From an uncultured Porphyromonadaceae bacterium (GTDB lineage Bacteria; Bacteroidota; Bacteroidia; Bacteroidales; Muribaculaceae): 47,591 nt of DNA. A program made the position numbers and the translations under genes. The notes below the pieces were generated by a model that worked only from the letters and a program-made list of their open reading frames with translations, was not told the origin of the DNA and did no database searches. The stretch is taken from contig CANOLV010000021.1 of the NCBI GenBank assembly GCA_947567425.1, positions 1 to 47,591 on the forward strand, read 5' to 3'. Positions 1 through 8,457 of this stretch are shown piece by piece (position 1 is the stretch's first letter; each line of letters starts with the position of its first letter).

Positions 1-97
1 AGAATAATGCTATCTGAGCTTCAGGTGAGCCAGTATCAGTCTTGCCCTTACCGTACTTCTCAAAGATGTTTACTTTTTCTTCAGAATTAAGATGCAT
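1..97 (-). CDS. rpsO: 30S ribosomal protein S15, N-terminal fragment
   Basis: This is the first 32 codons of ribosomal protein S15, cut off by the left edge of the window. The reverse-strand translation from the ATG at 97 begins MHLNSEEKVNIFEKYGKG and continues with KTDTGSPEAQIALF. The TDTGSPEAQIA stretch is the hallmark of the S15 N-terminus, where the protein binds the central domain of 16S rRNA in the small subunit. A strong promoter lies about 60 nt upstream (161-192), so the gene is probably transcribed separately from the rpoZ-bamD pair that precedes it on the same strand. Only the partial reading frame can be judged here. Confidence 0.93.
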   Translation of the reverse strand, partial: MHLNSEEKVNIFEKYGKGKTDTGSPEAQIALF

Positions 98-135
98 TCT
101 TACGAGAGTTAAAGTGGTTAATAATTATAAATTTA

Positions 136-159
136 GCGCCCCGATTTTTTTCGAGGCGC
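136..159 (-). terminator. Hairpin between rpoZ and rpsO; weak terminator or leader structure
   Basis: An imperfect hairpin has outer arms GCGCC/GGCGC and inner arms CGA/TCG around an A-rich loop (minus-strand reading). It follows the rpoZ stop but straddles the predicted rpsO transcription start, so it could end the bamD-rpoZ transcript. The tail after it is AT-rich rather than a clean U-run, so the role is uncertain. Confidence 0.35.
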
Positions 160-160
160 A

Positions 161-192
161 CAAAGTTACGTCTTTTTGGCCGATCTCGCAAA
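161..192 (-). promoter_or_regulatory. Predicted rpsO promoter (TTTG-N20-TAACTTTG)
   Basis: On the minus strand a -33 TTTG (189-192) is followed after 20 bp by a -7 TAACTTTG (161-168), matching the Bacteroidetes primary-sigma consensus. Transcription would begin near 157, giving a leader of about 60 nt before rpsO. The -33 box sits only a few bases past the rpoZ stop codon. Confidence 0.75.
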
Positions 193-195
193 ATA

Positions 196-528
196 TTAGT
201 CGAGATTTTTATCTTTGGCCGGATTACGGAAATGGATTTTCCCCTCGATATACTCCTGAGTTGCTATCAGAGTCGGCTTGGGAAGCTTTTCGTAATAGCG
301 GGATATCTCTATCTGCTCGCGGTTCTCCGAGATTTCCTCCAGATTGTCGTTGAGCGACGCAAACTCCTGAAGCTTCTTCTCGAGGTCATGTTTCATTTCG
401 CCGGCTATCTGGTTGGCTCGCTTGGCGATGATGCACACTGTTTCGTAAATGTTACCTGTGTCCTCCGACATCTTGATGAGGTCTCGGGTCGTGGTGTTAA
501 GAGGTGCGTTCGATTTCTTGTAGTCCAT
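196..528 (-). CDS. rpoZ: DNA-directed RNA polymerase omega/Rpb6-like subunit
   Basis: This 110-residue protein matches the Rpb6/omega-type RNA polymerase subunit that Bacteroidetes encode directly downstream of bamD. Omega helps fold and hold the beta-prime subunit in the core enzyme. The central segment (about residues 25-55, IYETVCIIAKRANQIAGEMK) contains the conserved helix with A-x-R-A-x-Q-I seen in omega and Rpb6. The rest is helical and charged with no membrane segment. It starts 17 bp after the bamD stop on the same strand, so the two genes are probably cotranscribed. The family call rests on this motif, the size and the neighbour. Confidence 0.82.
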   Translation of the reverse strand: MDYKKSNAPLNTTTRDLIKMSEDTGNIYETVCIIAKRANQIAGEMKHDLEKKLQEFASLNDNLEEISENREQIEISRYYEKLPKPTLIATQEYIEGKIHFRNPAKDKNLD

Positions 529-545
529 TCTGTATGTTGATTTAT

Positions 546-1358
546 TTATTCATTGACGTATTTCTGAGCTATCTTGAAGATATTTTCAGCCTCCTTGAGA
601 TTTTCTGATTCGGGCCAGTTGTTGACAAACGAGTAATACTCGTCGATGACGTCGCGGAATCGGTCGGCCTTCTTCTCCTCCACACTGTAGCTCGCCTCCT
701 GGAAACGCGACTTAAGCACGAGCATCTCAAGCTCCTCCTTATACTTAGAGTACGGATAATTCTTTATGGCGTTTTTAGCTACCACCACAGCCGATTCGTA
801 GTTGTTGCCCAGGTAATTTCCGAGATTGTAATACAATTGTGCATTCTGCAGCTCCTTAAGAGTCAATTTGTCCTGCAGCTCGAATATGGCCTGCTGCGCC
901 ACCGGCACCTTGTCGCTCTTCGGGAAGTAGTCGAGAAAAGCCTGAAGCTCCTCGATGGCCTTCACCGTCTCGCTCTGGTCAAGCTGAGGCTCCGGAGAGT
1001 CAAGATAGTAGCCGTAGCCGCAATAGAATCTCGCCATCTCAGCATACTTGCCCTTCGGATAGCGGTTGTAATATGTACGGAAATAGGCTCCCGAATTATA
1101 ATAGTCCTTATTTTCGTAATGGCTGAGGGCCAGCAGATAGAGCGACTCCTCCGCATGCTTGGTGCCCTTGAACGTGGTCACCACGTCGGTCAGCACGGTA
1201 GCCGCCTGTGTATACTTTTTCTTATCGAAAGCACGCTTGGCAAATTCAAGCTTAGCCTCGTTGTCATGGCTCTTGAGCATTTTCTGATATTCGCCGCACG
1301 ACGTCAGAGTCAGCGCGAGGGTCAGAACCGACAGGGCCATTTGGATTGATTTACGCAT
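546..1358 (-). CDS. bamD: Outer membrane protein assembly factor BamD
   Basis: This 270-residue lipoprotein is BamD, the TPR lipoprotein of the BAM complex that inserts beta-barrels into the outer membrane. It has a type II signal peptide with lipobox LTSC (Cys21). The TPR-like repeats then begin with the segment KLEFAKRAFDKKKYTQAATVL, followed by the typical YYNSGAYFRTYYNRYPKGKYAEMARF repeat. Length and repeat layout match the family. A -7 element TAAATTTG lies on the minus strand at 1390-1397, about 30 bp upstream of the start, without a clear -33 box. It precedes rpoZ on the same strand, a linkage usual in Bacteroidetes. Confidence 0.93.
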   Translation of the reverse strand: MRKSIQMALSVLTLALTLTSCGEYQKMLKSHDNEAKLEFAKRAFDKKKYTQAATVLTDVVTTFKGTKHAEESLYLLALSHYENKDYYNSGAYFRTYYNRYPKGKYAEMARFYCGYGYYLDSPEPQLDQSETVKAIEELQAFLDYFPKSDKVPVAQQAIFELQDKLTLKELQNAQLYYNLGNYLGNNYESAVVVAKNAIKNYPYSKYKEELEMLVLKSRFQEASYSVEEKKADRFRDVIDEYYSFVNNWPESENLKEAENIFKIAQKYVNE

Positions 1359-1593
1359 ACTGTTCTAATATAGAGAATAATTCAAGTTGCAAATTTAGCA
1401 ATTAATCGCGACAGAACACTAATTTTCAGGTTATTTTTGACGTTTGGAGCATCTTTAACTCGTTTTGACATATAAAAACACGCGTTTATTACTCCGAATT
1501 CCACTTTTTTACGTAAGTTTGCATCTGAAATGCATGCCACCGCCTTATATCGGCGGACATCACCGGCTATTAAGCCTGTTTGAAATTCAAAGT

Positions 1594-2217
1594 ATGGAAG
1601 AGAAAAAAATCACAGGCCAGGCGACCAGTTTTATACGCAGGCATCCCATTGTATTCAACTTGCTCCTCATCATTTTGGCCGGATGCGGAGTGATATGGGC
1701 CGCACTGATTGCCCTCGATTCATGGACAGGACACGGTAAATTTGAGATTGTGCCGGACATCAAAGGAATGTCCTACCGACAAGCCGCCACCGCACTGCAG
1801 GCCGCCGGACTCAATGCCGAGCTGTCCGACTCCATATACGATGCCACCGCACTTCCCGGCACAGTAATCGAACAATCGCCGAGGGCCAACACCAAAGTCA
1901 AGCCGAACCGGACCGTATACCTCACCACCACCGCCTTTTCTCCGAAGATGGTGACCGTCCCGGCATTGACCGACATGTCTGTCCGGACAGCCAGGTCGGC
2001 GCTCGAAGGATTAGGAATTAAAAAGATCGTCATCACAAGCGTGCCGAGCGAGTTCAAAGACCTCGTCATGGGAGTGAGATATAAGGGTACAATCCTTGAA
2101 CCGGGCACACGCATCCCCATCACAGCCACCGTGACCCTCGAAGTAGGCGAAGGTTCGGCCTCCGACAACGACACCGTCGACGAGTCGACGGAATCCGACT
2201 CCGAGTATTCAGAATAA
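1594..2217 (+). CDS. PASTA-domain membrane protein
   Basis: The protein has 207 residues with an N-terminal cytoplasmic tail, one transmembrane helix (about residues 18-42, RHPIVFNLLLIILAGCGVIW) and a periplasmic part with two PASTA repeats (starting near KFEIVPDIKGMSYRQA and MVTVPALTDMSVRTA). The tail is acidic. PASTA domains bind peptidoglycan or muropeptide fragments in other families; here no kinase or penicillin-binding domain is attached. I chose the ATG at 1594 because the upstream in-frame extension contains the promoter-like TAAGTTTG (1514-1521) and gives no sensible protein. It is followed 23 bp later by rluD and is probably cotranscribed with it. Confidence 0.85.
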   Translation: MEEKKITGQATSFIRRHPIVFNLLLIILAGCGVIWAALIALDSWTGHGKFEIVPDIKGMSYRQAATALQAAGLNAELSDSIYDATALPGTVIEQSPRANTKVKPNRTVYLTTTAFSPKMVTVPALTDMSVRTARSALEGLGIKKIVITSVPSEFKDLVMGVRYKGTILEPGTRIPITATVTLEVGEGSASDNDTVDESTESDSEYSE

Positions 2218-2240
2218 ACCACCAAACATCACCCGACGAC

Positions 2241-3323
2241 ATGGCCTCGCAAGACTATATCGATGAAGAAATACCGGACGGCAGCTTCTGCCCGGAAAAT
2301 GACGACGACGTATCCGACGACGGCAACGAGCTTTACGAACATTTCCGCTTCGTGGCCGACAAAGGACAGCAACTGCTCCGTGTCGACAAATTTCTCGTGG
2401 CCCGAATCGAAAAATCGTCGCGCAACCGCATACAACAGGCCGCCGACGCCGGATGCATACTCGTGAACGGCAAGCCCGTAAAGTCAAACTACAGAGTCAA
2501 GCCCCTCGACATAGTGTCTGTGGTCATGGACAGACCCCGCTACGAACTTGAGATCATAGCCGAAGACATTCCACTCGACATAGTATACGAGGATCAGCAC
2601 CTGCTCGTGGTCAACAAACCCGCAGGACTCGTCGTACACCCCGGACACGGCAACTACCACGGCACTCTCGTCAACGCACTCGCGTTCCACTTCCGCGACA
2701 ACCCCGACTATGACGTCAACGACCCGCGCATGGGACTTGTCCACCGCATCGACAAGGACACCTCCGGACTGCTCGTCGTAGCAAAGACCCCCGATGCAAA
2801 GACATCGCTCGGACGGCAGTTCTTCAACAAGACCACCAAGCGCGAATACATCGCCCTGGTATGGGGGCAACCAGTTCCGCCCGACGGACGTATCGAAGGC
2901 AACATCGGACGCTCGCTGAAAGACCGTCTGCAGATGGCGGTGTTCCCCGACGGCGACTACGGCAAACATGCCGTCACACACTACTCCACCATAAAGCCCC
3001 TGGGCTACGTCAGTCTGGTAAAGTGCGTTCTTGAGACCGGTCGCACACATCAGATCAGAGTCCACATGAAGCACATCGGACATCCGCTCTTCAACGATGC
3101 CCGCTACGGAGGCGACGCCATACTGAGAGGCACGACAAGCTCCCGCTACCGGCAGTTTGTGGCCAACTGCTTCGAAGCATGCCCCCGACAGGCACTGCAC
3201 GCCCGGACCCTGGGGTTCGTCCATCCGGCCACCGGAGAGGAGATGTTTTTCTCAGCCCCCGTTCCGCCCGACATGACCAAGCTCATAGAGCGGTGGGAAA
3301 GCTACAATCCTTCACCCGACTGA
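2241..3323 (+). CDS. rluD: RluA/RluD-family 23S rRNA pseudouridine synthase
   Basis: This 360-residue enzyme isomerises uridine to pseudouridine in rRNA. An acidic N-terminal stretch (about 1-40) precedes an S4 RNA-binding domain (about 45-95, LRVDKFLVARIEKSSRNRIQ). The RluA catalytic domain carries the signature HRIDKDTSG with predicted catalytic Asp171, and the later ETGRTHQIRVHMKHIGHPL motif. These identify the RluA/RluD/RluC group; assignment to RluD specifically rests on the S4 domain and is less certain. It follows the PASTA gene closely. Downstream, a small AT-rich hairpin (3340-3362) may end the transcript. Confidence 0.9.
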   Translation: MASQDYIDEEIPDGSFCPENDDDVSDDGNELYEHFRFVADKGQQLLRVDKFLVARIEKSSRNRIQQAADAGCILVNGKPVKSNYRVKPLDIVSVVMDRPRYELEIIAEDIPLDIVYEDQHLLVVNKPAGLVVHPGHGNYHGTLVNALAFHFRDNPDYDVNDPRMGLVHRIDKDTSGLLVVAKTPDAKTSLGRQFFNKTTKREYIALVWGQPVPPDGRIEGNIGRSLKDRLQMAVFPDGDYGKHAVTHYSTIKPLGYVSLVKCVLETGRTHQIRVHMKHIGHPLFNDARYGGDAILRGTTSSRYRQFVANCFEACPRQALHARTLGFVHPATGEEMFFSAPVPPDMTKLIERWESYNPSPD

Positions 3324-3339
3324 CACCAAAAGCCATCCA

Positions 3340-3362
3340 TTTCTTAAAAATACGTTAAGAAA
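3340..3362 (+). terminator. Possible terminator hairpin after rluD
   Basis: Perfect 8-bp arms TTTCTTAA (3340-3347) and TTAAGAAA (3355-3362) enclose a 7-nt loop just after the rluD stop. The stem is AT-rich and lacks a downstream U-run, so it would be a weak terminator at best. Confidence 0.3.
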
Positions 3363-3435
3363 CACACCCTTTCAGATGATTGATAATTTAAAATTGTTAT
3401 CTTTGAACATCATAACCAATAAGTATAAATAAATT

Positions 3436-4629
3436 ATGGTAAACGACAATACTAACGAAGACTATAGATTTGAAGATATCGCGCCCTACCCAGACTCCAT
3501 TTTCCACGAAAAGATGGAGGGACTCGTCCGCGAACCCGGATTCATCCATGCCGTAAAATGGGTGTTTCCGACCATAAACTACGACGAATTTGCACAACAG
3601 CTTCTGTCTGTCCACGACAAGGACACTTTTCAGAAAAAGATAATGTGGCCGTTCCTTGAGATGCTCGCCGAACGCACCACCGGAGGAATAACATGCGACG
3701 GCATCGAGAATCTCGACCCCGGTAAGTCATACACTTTCATCACCAACCACCGCGACATCGTACTCGACACGTCGTTTCTCAACCTGTGCTTCCTGAGAGC
3801 CGGACTTAACACCACGCAGACGGCCATCGGCGACAACCTCCTAATATACACCTGGATCAATGATCTGGTACGCATGAACAACAGCTTCATCGTCCGCCGC
3901 GACCTGCCGAAAGTCAAAGCCCTCGAAGCCGCGCAGGAGCTTTCGGCCTACATACATTATTCAATAACCCGGATCAACCGTTCAGTATGGATCGCCGAGC
4001 GGCAGGGCCGAAGCAAAGACTCCAACGACAAAGCCCAGGACAGCCTGATAAAGATGCTTGGTCTCGCCGGAGGAGCCGACTTCATCTCCAACATCAAAGA
4101 GATCAATCTGCTCCCCGTATCCATATCCTACGAGTATGACCCCAACGACTATCTCAAAGCCCGCGAATTCCTGCTCAGAAGAAATGATCCCGAATTCAAG
4201 AAGACCCAGCGCGACGACCTTTTCGCCATGGAGACCGGACTCCTGCAGCCCAAGGGACGCGTCCACTTCCAGATCGGAAAGCCGTTGAATCCCGAGATAT
4301 GCCACATCGATCCGGCAATCGACAAAAGCACAGCCGCACGCGACATCTGCCGCATGGTAGACTGCGCCATACACTCCGGCTACAAGATATACCCCATCAA
4401 CTATATCGCCTTCGACCAGCTGTACAAGACAGAGATGTTCGCCGACAAATACACCCCGGAAGAGGTCAACGACTTCAATGTATACATCAACAGCCAGCTG
4501 GACAAAGTCGACGTTCCCGAACTCACCGACGACGACATGGACTTCCTGCATGAAATGATGCTGACCATGTACGCCAACCCGCTGAAGAATAACCTCTCCG
4601 CCGGCGACACATGTTCCGACGAAGAATAA
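3436..4629 (+). CDS. PlsC-type lysophospholipid/glycerol acyltransferase
   Basis: This 397-residue protein carries the NHRD block of glycerolipid acyltransferases (Asn104-His105-Arg106-Asp107, followed by Asp111), then a second block (VRRDLPKVKALEAAQELSAYIH) and IAERQGRSKDS, which resembles the substrate-binding EGTRS region. Family members acylate glycerol phosphate or lysophospholipids at the inner membrane. The histidine-aspartate spacing is slightly longer than the textbook HX4D, unless Asp107 or a shifted alignment applies. No hydrophobic membrane helix is obvious. A -7 TATCTTTG at 3398-3405 lies about 30 bp upstream, with a weak TTG at 3380-3382. Exact substrate unknown. Confidence 0.8.
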   Translation: MVNDNTNEDYRFEDIAPYPDSIFHEKMEGLVREPGFIHAVKWVFPTINYDEFAQQLLSVHDKDTFQKKIMWPFLEMLAERTTGGITCDGIENLDPGKSYTFITNHRDIVLDTSFLNLCFLRAGLNTTQTAIGDNLLIYTWINDLVRMNNSFIVRRDLPKVKALEAAQELSAYIHYSITRINRSVWIAERQGRSKDSNDKAQDSLIKMLGLAGGADFISNIKEINLLPVSISYEYDPNDYLKAREFLLRRNDPEFKKTQRDDLFAMETGLLQPKGRVHFQIGKPLNPEICHIDPAIDKSTAARDICRMVDCAIHSGYKIYPINYIAFDQLYKTEMFADKYTPEEVNDFNVYINSQLDKVDVPELTDDDMDFLHEMMLTMYANPLKNNLSAGDTCSDEE

Positions 4630-4656
4630 CATCATTTCCACATAAACCCTCACGCA

Positions 4657-5853
4657 ATGCGTCTGCCGCTACTGCCCATAACGATTCTGATTCTCCTCAA
4701 CCTGCTCGTTGACGGATACATCCTCGGCGTGATACGCCGGCGCATCCACCGGCGGTGGGCCACTAAGGCCTACCTGGCAAGTTCAATATTCTTGATCATT
4801 TTTGCCATAGTGGCGGTGGCGCTCCCACGACGAAGCGGATCCGATCAGATTCTGTTGGCCGACATGTGGATGCTCTATACATACTTCTCCATATATCTGC
4901 CGAAATATCTGTTCTGCATATTCAGTCTGGCCGGACAGATTCCAAGGCTGTGGAAAGCTCCACGATGGAAAGTCATGGATTCCGCCGGGCTCGGTGCCGC
5001 ATTGATTCTATTCTGCATCATGTGGTGGGCGGCCGCCGTCAACCGGCTCGGCTATCAGATAAAGGAAGTGGATCTGTATTTCGACGATCTGCCCGAAGAA
5101 TTTGACGGCTACAGGATGCTCCAGTTCTCAGATTTCCACACCGGCACATACGGCAACGACACATCATACGTCGACAAAATCGTCGAAGTCATCAATAAGC
5201 AGAACGCCGACATCATACTGTTTACCGGCGACATAGTCAATCGGCACACCGCCGAACTGCTGCCGTTCGTCAGCACACTGTCGCGTCTCAAAGCTCCTGA
5301 CGGCGTACATTCCATACTCGGCAACCATGACTACGGCGACTACTGCACATGGCCCGGTCCCGAGGAAAAGGCTAAAAACCGGCAATTGATGGACAGCCTG
5401 CAGGAGGTCATGGGATGGAACCTGCTCAATAACCGCACCACTTTCATCTGCCACGGCACCGACTCCATCGCACTCATCGGAGTCGAAAACTGGGGCGACC
5501 CCCCGTTCACCACCTACGGCGACCTCGACAAGGCATACCCGACTCAGTCAGACAGCACATTCAAGATCCTGCTGACCCACAATCCGGCCCACTGGGTTAC
5601 GTCAATAGCAGACAACGATACCATAAATATAGCCCTGTCGCTCTCCGGGCATACCCACGCCATGCAGTGCCAGATAGGCTCCTGGTCACCCGCGAAATAC
5701 CGCTACGCTAATTGGGGAGGCCTCTACTTCGACGAATCCCGCCGGCATCAATTGTATGTCAACATCGGACTCGGCACCGTCGCCCTGCCGGCGCGCATAG
5801 GAGCCACACCGGAAATCACCATGTTCACCCTTCATAAAAATACTCGATTATAA
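4657..5853 (+). CDS. Membrane-anchored calcineurin-like metallophosphoesterase
   Basis: The 398-residue protein has about four hydrophobic helices in the first 140 residues (starting LLPITILILLNLLVDGYI). A metallophosphoesterase domain follows with the full motif set: D159-F-H161, FTGDIVNR, GNHD at 222-225, THNPAHW, and GHTH at 331-334. These residues bind two metal ions and catalyse phosphoester hydrolysis. The layout resembles YkuE/YaeI-like enzymes, whose substrates in some species are lipids of the envelope; the substrate here cannot be inferred. It follows the acyltransferase after 27 bp and precedes tex by 22 bp, suggesting one transcript. Confidence 0.88.
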   Translation: MRLPLLPITILILLNLLVDGYILGVIRRRIHRRWATKAYLASSIFLIIFAIVAVALPRRSGSDQILLADMWMLYTYFSIYLPKYLFCIFSLAGQIPRLWKAPRWKVMDSAGLGAALILFCIMWWAAAVNRLGYQIKEVDLYFDDLPEEFDGYRMLQFSDFHTGTYGNDTSYVDKIVEVINKQNADIILFTGDIVNRHTAELLPFVSTLSRLKAPDGVHSILGNHDYGDYCTWPGPEEKAKNRQLMDSLQEVMGWNLLNNRTTFICHGTDSIALIGVENWGDPPFTTYGDLDKAYPTQSDSTFKILLTHNPAHWVTSIADNDTINIALSLSGHTHAMQCQIGSWSPAKYRYANWGGLYFDESRRHQLYVNIGLGTVALPARIGATPEITMFTLHKNTRL

Positions 5854-5875
5854 TAACAATCTAACCTCTCTTAAT

Positions 5876-8020
5876 ATGCCATACGAGTTCTCAAACATAA
5901 TAGCCGAAGAGCTCAACATCCCGCGCAAATCGGTCAAAGCCACCATCAAACTGCTTGACGACGGGGCCACCATTCCTTTCATCAGCCGCTACCGCAAGGA
6001 GGCAACCGGAGCACTCGACGAAGTAGCCGTACATCTTATCCAGCAGCGCTGCGACTACCACATGGCGCTGGCCAAACGGAAGGAGACTATACTTGACACC
6101 ATCGAAGGCCTCGGCAAGCTGACTCCCGAACTAAAGAAGCGCATCGACGACACCTATGACTCTGCCGTACTTGAAGACATATACCTCCCCTTCAAACCGC
6201 GCCGGCGCACCAGAGCGCAGATAGCCCTCGAAAAAGGGCTTGAACCCTTGGCTAAAATGATAATGGCCCAGAATCTCGACAGCGTCAAAAGCGCGGCCCA
6301 AAGATTCGTCACCAAGGAAGTCCCCGACGTGCAGGACGCCGTCGACGGAGCCAAGGACATCATAGCCGAATGGATGAGCGAAAGCGAAAAGGCCAGGTCG
6401 ATAGTAAGAGCCAAATACATCCGCAACGCATCCATATCATCAAAGGTAATCCCGGGAAAGGAGGAGGAAGGCCACAATTATGAGACATACTTCGACTTCA
6501 ACTCCCCCCTGAGGCTCACCACATCACACCGCCTGCTGGCCATATTGAGAGGCGAGAACGAAGGCATCCTGAAAGTCAACGTCTCCATCGACGACGACGA
6601 GATGGTCGACAGGCTCACCAGGCTGTTCGGCAAAAACGGGGCAAGCGCGGAAGTAGCCAAAATCATAAAGTCTACAGTTAAGGATGCCTACCGACGGCTC
6701 ATCCGCCCCTCCATCGAATCGGAAGTCATGGCATCGGCCAAGTCAAAGGCCGACGACGCGGCCATAGCCATGTTTGCCGACAATGCCCGCCAATTGCTGC
6801 TCGCCTCCCCGCTCGGCCATAGAAGGGTCATGGGAATAGATCCGGGCTTCCGGACAGGATGCAAGGTGGTATGTCTCGACGAGCAGGGCAATCTTATGTT
6901 CCACGATGTCATATATCCCAACGCACCGCAGAACGACTTCCACGGAGCGGCCTTTAAGATATGCTCGTTGGTCGACCGGTTCGGCATCGAAGCCATCGCG
7001 CTCGGCAACGGCACTGCATCGCGTGAGACAGAGAAGTTTCTCGGCTCCCTGAGATTCCCGCGCAAAGTGCAGATATTTACAGTCAATGAAAGCGGTGCAT
7101 CGATATACTCGGCATCAAAGATTGCCCGCGACGAATTTCCCGACGAAGATGTCACGGTGCGCGGAGCCGTATCTATAGGCCGGAGGCTGATCGACCCGCT
7201 CGCCGAACTTGTCAAGATCGACCCGAAATCTATCGGAGTCGGACAGTATCAGCACGATGTCGACCAGACTAAGCTAAAAGATGCGTTGACATACACCGTT
7301 GAGAGTTGCGTAAACTCGGTCGGCATCAATGTCAACACAGCCTCCAAAGAACTTCTCTCATACGTGTCAGGAATCGGGCCTGCGCTCGCTTCCTACATCG
7401 TCAACTACAGAGCCGAACACGGCGACTTCAAGAGTCGCGAAGAGCTGCTCGACGTACCGCGCATGGGTGAAAAGGCGTTCCAGCAATGCGCCGGATTCCT
7501 CCGCATTCCAGGTGCGCCGAACATCCTTGACAACACTGCCGTACATCCCGAACGCTACGATCTGATCAACAAGATCGCCACCGACAACGGCACGACAGTC
7601 GAATCATTTGTCCGAAATCCGAAGTCGATGCACAACCTCGATCTGACTGAATACTTCTCTAAAGAAGTAGGTCTGCCCACGCTGACCGACATCATACTCG
7701 AACTTGAAAAACCGGGCCGCGATCCCAGGTCGCCACTTGAAGAGAACATAGCATTCGACGACAGCGTCCGCGACATTCGCGACCTGCAACCGGGCATGGT
7801 TCTGCAGGGAGTCGTCAACAACATCACCCAGTTCGGATGTTTTGTCGACATAGGACTCCACGAGAACGGACTGATACACATCTCCCAGATGTCCGACCGC
7901 TTCGTGTCGTCGCCGGCCGATATAGTTTCGGTCAACCAGCGCTTGACGGTCAAAGTCCTCGACGTCGACTACGCGAGAGGGCGCATAGCCTTGACCCTGA
8001 AAGGGATTCCGCAGAATTAA
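5876..8020 (+). CDS. tex: Tex-family RNA-binding transcription accessory protein
   Basis: This 714-residue protein aligns end to end with Tex: an N-terminal helical region (IPFISRYRKEATGALDE near residue 40), a YqgF-like RNase H fold (RRVMGIDPGFRTGCKVV near 315-335), helix-hairpin-helix motifs (VGINVNTASKELLSYVSGIG near 480) and a C-terminal S1 RNA-binding domain (about 640-712, GMVLQGVVNNITQFGCFVDIG). Tex binds nucleic acid and is linked to transcription and RNA metabolism; its precise role is not settled. Length is slightly below the common 750-780 residues. It is immediately followed by the HPPK-like gene. Confidence 0.94.
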   Translation: MPYEFSNIIAEELNIPRKSVKATIKLLDDGATIPFISRYRKEATGALDEVAVHLIQQRCDYHMALAKRKETILDTIEGLGKLTPELKKRIDDTYDSAVLEDIYLPFKPRRRTRAQIALEKGLEPLAKMIMAQNLDSVKSAAQRFVTKEVPDVQDAVDGAKDIIAEWMSESEKARSIVRAKYIRNASISSKVIPGKEEEGHNYETYFDFNSPLRLTTSHRLLAILRGENEGILKVNVSIDDDEMVDRLTRLFGKNGASAEVAKIIKSTVKDAYRRLIRPSIESEVMASAKSKADDAAIAMFADNARQLLLASPLGHRRVMGIDPGFRTGCKVVCLDEQGNLMFHDVIYPNAPQNDFHGAAFKICSLVDRFGIEAIALGNGTASRETEKFLGSLRFPRKVQIFTVNESGASIYSASKIARDEFPDEDVTVRGAVSIGRRLIDPLAELVKIDPKSIGVGQYQHDVDQTKLKDALTYTVESCVNSVGINVNTASKELLSYVSGIGPALASYIVNYRAEHGDFKSREELLDVPRMGEKAFQQCAGFLRIPGAPNILDNTAVHPERYDLINKIATDNGTTVESFVRNPKSMHNLDLTEYFSKEVGLPTLTDIILELEKPGRDPRSPLEENIAFDDSVRDIRDLQPGMVLQGVVNNITQFGCFVDIGLHENGLIHISQMSDRFVSSPADIVSVNQRLTVKVLDVDYARGRIALTLKGIPQN

Positions 8021-8044
8021 GATCGTGCCTAAGAAGCGACATCG

Positions 8045-8413
8045 GTGAACAAACTAATCATCAGCATCGGATCCAACACTCCCGACAAGGCCACGCGCAT
8101 TGCCGACGCCTTGACATGGCTTGCCCTGACTTTCCGCGATGTCAGGGCTTCTGAAGTCTACCGCACCGAAGAATATCACCGCCGCCACCCCGACTACTTC
8201 AACTGCGTGGCTGAAGCCCGGACAGAACTGGACTCGGCAGCCGATGTCACGGCCATGCTTAAAGACTTTGAATGTCGGCAGGGACGCACACCGCAATCCA
8301 AGATTTCAGGACTCGTACCCATTGACCTCGATCTCGTAATATTCAACGACTCGGTCCTGCGACCGCACGAATTGGAGCGCGAATACTTTCTGATCGGCTA
8401 CCGCCAACTTTGA
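8045..8413 (+). CDS. folK: Short HPPK-like (FolK-family) protein
   Basis: The 122-residue product resembles 6-hydroxymethyl-7,8-dihydropterin pyrophosphokinase. It begins IISIGSNTPDKATRIADAL, has the YRTEEY and HPDYFNCVAE segments, and retains the metal-binding DLDL pair in VPIDLDLVIFND. It is about 40 residues shorter than typical FolK, and the RWGPR loop that positions ATP and pterin is replaced by KISGLVP. It may be a diverged or reduced-function paralogue rather than the main folate enzyme. The start is a GTG at 8045, 24 bp after tex. Its stop codon overlaps the -33 box of the next gene's promoter. Confidence 0.72.
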   Translation: MNKLIISIGSNTPDKATRIADALTWLALTFRDVRASEVYRTEEYHRRHPDYFNCVAEARTELDSAADVTAMLKDFECRQGRTPQSKISGLVPIDLDLVIFNDSVLRPHELEREYFLIGYRQL

Positions 8414-8439
8414 CGCCACGGAAATTTTCCGTACCTTTG
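8409..8439 (+). promoter_or_regulatory. Predicted promoter for the YczE-like gene (TTTG-N19-TACCTTTG)
   Basis: A -33 TTTG (8409-8412) and a -7 TACCTTTG (8432-8439) are spaced by 19 bp, an ideal Bacteroidetes promoter. The -33 box overlaps the stop codon of the HPPK-like gene. The predicted leader is about 15 nt. Confidence 0.8.
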
Positions 8440-8457
8440 CACAAAATTTTGGTGTAA

